Below, piece by piece: positions 62,642-64,000 of a stretch of DNA of 64,000 nucleotides. This stretch comes from Bacteroidota bacterium (GTDB lineage Bacteria; Bacteroidota; Bacteroidia; B-17B0; Aurantibacillaceae), in assembly GCA_016185125.1 (NCBI GenBank), contig JACPOC010000007.1, positions 1 to 64,000 of the forward strand. The letters run 5' to 3'. A model generated the notes under the pieces. The model ran no database searches and was not told the DNA's origin. It worked only from the letters and a program-made list of their open reading frames with translations. Position 1 is the stretch's first letter, and the number at the start of each line of letters is the position of its first letter. Both the position numbers and the translations under genes were made by a program.

Positions 62642-63969
62642 GTTTTACTTTTAAAGATTGAATTGCTTTGTTTACTTAAGTCAACCGTATCATCAATAAA
62701 TTGCCGCGAGCCTGACCCATTAATCGTAACATAACTCTGCGCTCTTACAATCGGATCGGTAAATCCTTTATGTTCATATTCTTTTTTGAGAAATTTGGCG
62801 TAATCAATCATCATGTCAGGTTGTGTGGCCATCATTTTTTCCTGCATATAGGTTAGGTAATGTTTATTATCTATTTCAATTTCTCTTTCTGATGTTTTAT
62901 CTTTTACAAAAAAGAAAGCTGTTCCCGCTTTTTCCATTAACATCACGCGCCATGAAAAGCGGTACCCTTGTTCTGTCCAGAAAAGTTTGCCCGGATATAA
63001 AAGATACCTGAAAGGGAGCAGAAATTGAATTGCAAAGAAAATGACACAGGCAATTATTACAGGTTTGCCACAATTAAAAAGGGTTGTGGATTTGTTTTCT
63101 ATTCGTGAATGCTTACACAAACGTTTGAGAATATTTAAAATTTTAATATGAAAATCTTCCCTGAAAAAAATGATGGTGATGGTGATCATAATATATGGAA
63201 ACATTCCAATGTTAAAGAAAAGGGAAGTGGCCAGGTGAAAGATCACTACAAAAAAATAAGCAATATTTACTGTTCGCTTATTAAATAAAAAGAAGCCTAT
63301 CAGCAGATCGTAAATACAGCCTATCCAGCAGAACAAAAAAGCAAGCCATTCTTTTTCCATTAAACCGCCAATAACAGGTAAATGAGAAAATGCGGGAAGC
63401 CAGATCTTAAGCGGTTGGGCTTCAAAGAGCCAGTCGTAATTGAGTTTAGCCACGCCCGCGAAAAAATACACGATGAACATTTGAAGTTGCAATACGAAAA
63501 TGAACAGGCGCGGAACAAGCGTAACCTCTGTGTTTTTCAACAGCTTATTATCAATTGAAAAATTTGTGTTAGCGGGTAAATAAATAAGTATGAATGAAAT
63601 AATACTTACAAAATAGTAATGGTTAAGGTAATTGGTTTTGTCTATTAATTCTACATAAGTAAAAAGAACAAAAAATAAAATTGCGCTGATTCTGTAAAAT
63701 GAACCAAGGATGATTCCAATGCTGGCAATTAAAAGTAAAGCGAAGACGATGTACATTCCAACTCCGCCAAAAGGTTTAACCCATTCAAATCCATAATAAG
63801 GAAAAAACATTTTTGGCAAAATATACATGTTGTAAACCCAACCTTTTAGAATAAAACGACTAATAGATAAAAACATTAAAGCTCCAAAAGCTATTCTAAA
63901 AATAACTAGTGGAGCTATGTTAACAGGCTGCCTCAAATATGTGTGAAGGCTTTTAATCGCCATCGCCAT
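62623..63969 (-). CDS. HTTM protein related to vitamin-K-dependent gamma-carboxylase
   Basis: A 448-residue membrane protein with about eight helices. Blocks match vitamin-K-dependent gamma-carboxylases by eye: LIDKTNYLNHYY (108-119), QMFIVYFFAGVAKLNYDWL (163-181) and YPGKLFWTEQGYRFSWRVML near the start of the lumen/periplasmic C-terminal part. In the second block Lys175 lines up with human GGCX Lys218, the base that deprotonates vitamin K hydroquinone. Such enzymes turn protein glutamate into gamma-carboxyglutamate. Two start codons (63969, 63963) are possible. The gene may begin further upstream operon-wise; the neighbour beyond the window edge is unknown. Confidence 0.82.
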   Translation of the reverse strand: MAMAIKSLHTYLRQPVNIAPLVIFRIAFGALMFLSISRFILKGWVYNMYILPKMFFPYYGFEWVKPFGGVGMYIVFALLLIASIGIILGSFYRISAILFFVLFTYVELIDKTNYLNHYYFVSIISFILIYLPANTNFSIDNKLLKNTEVTLVPRLFIFVLQLQMFIVYFFAGVAKLNYDWLFEAQPLKIWLPAFSHLPVIGGLMEKEWLAFLFCWIGCIYDLLIGFFLFNKRTVNIAYFFVVIFHLATSLFFNIGMFPYIMITITIIFFREDFHIKILNILKRLCKHSRIENKSTTLFNCGKPVIIACVIFFAIQFLLPFRYLLYPGKLFWTEQGYRFSWRVMLMEKAGTAFFFVKDKTSEREIEIDNKHYLTYMQEKMMATQPDMMIDYAKFLKKEYEHKGFTDPIVRAQSYVTINGSGSRQFIDDTVDLSKQSNSIFKSKTWVKSY

Positions 63970-64000
63970 CCTGGTAGGTAATAATTACCCCCAGGCGTGA

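Noticed and set aside
1-64000. tRNA, rRNA, CRISPR, prophage or insertion sequences
   Set aside because: I looked for T-loop motifs, regular spaced repeats, transposase and integrase motifs in the gaps and found none; a dedicated tRNA or repeat scan could still reveal a missed short RNA.

Overview
The window comes from a gliding/type-IX-secretion member of the Bacteroidota. The evidence is a complete PorP/SprF-GldK-GldL-GldM-GldN set, two proteins with type IX C-terminal sorting domains, TonB receptors, a full MoxR/Bat aerotolerance operon, AT-rich DNA, and promoters of the Bacteroidota type (TTTG, about 19 bases, TAnnTTTG) with almost no Shine-Dalgarno signals. The gene set does not let me name a genus. 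I saw no phage, transposase, CRISPR array, rRNA or tRNA.

Layout. 0.3-5 kb (minus): a parvulin-related lipoprotein, a SurA-like periplasmic isomerase and a TlpA-like thioredoxin. 5-11 kb (minus): the type IX secretion motor and core, closed by a clear intrinsic terminator. 11.3 kb (plus): ribosomal protein L31 type B behind a textbook promoter. 11.6-26.6 kb: a surface-polysaccharide locus in two minus-strand operons, interrupted by one plus-strand glycosyltransferase. The left operon has a GT2, a GT4, two related GNAT/FemAB-like acyltransferases, a deacetylase-like protein and a hotdog thioesterase. The right one has a Wzm/Wzt ABC exporter, a methyltransferase and five glycosyltransferases, one of them GT11 and one a GT2-GT4 fusion. 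26.7-33.1 kb: small accessory genes (an acidic unknown, a KirBac channel, SCO1 plus thioredoxin, STAS, Fur, NlpC/P60, RecQ).

33.2-44.1 kb (plus): a TonB-dependent receptor, then MoxR, DUF58, a BatD-like protein, BatA, BatB, BatC, BatD and BatE. 44.1-50.5 kb (minus): 3-hydroxyacyl-CoA dehydrogenase, two tandem choice-of-anchor-B secreted proteins and an Omp85-type outer-membrane protein. 50.7-55 kb: a small Cys/His-rich membrane protein, an MsbA-like ABC exporter and NADP isocitrate dehydrogenase, separated by gaps that carry degraded dispersed repeats. 55.2-59.4 kb (plus): phosphatidylserine decarboxylase, M23 peptidase, APC permease and a class-A-beta-lactamase-like protein. 59.4-64 kb (minus): an HTTM protein that resembles vitamin-K-dependent gamma-carboxylase, a FecA-like TonB receptor and a UbiA-like membrane protein.

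How it fits together. Much of the window serves the cell envelope: periplasmic folding (SurA, TlpA), type IX export, its cargo, and a glycan that could serve as lipopolysaccharide O-chain, to which type IX cargo is attached in some relatives. The most unusual item is the gamma-carboxylase-like gene, whose aligned catalytic lysine is present. It overlaps an iron-type TonB receptor gene, and a prenyltransferase-family gene follows. Several genes appear to be transcribed as leaderless or nearly leaderless mRNAs, and one glycosyltransferase has no canonical start codon.
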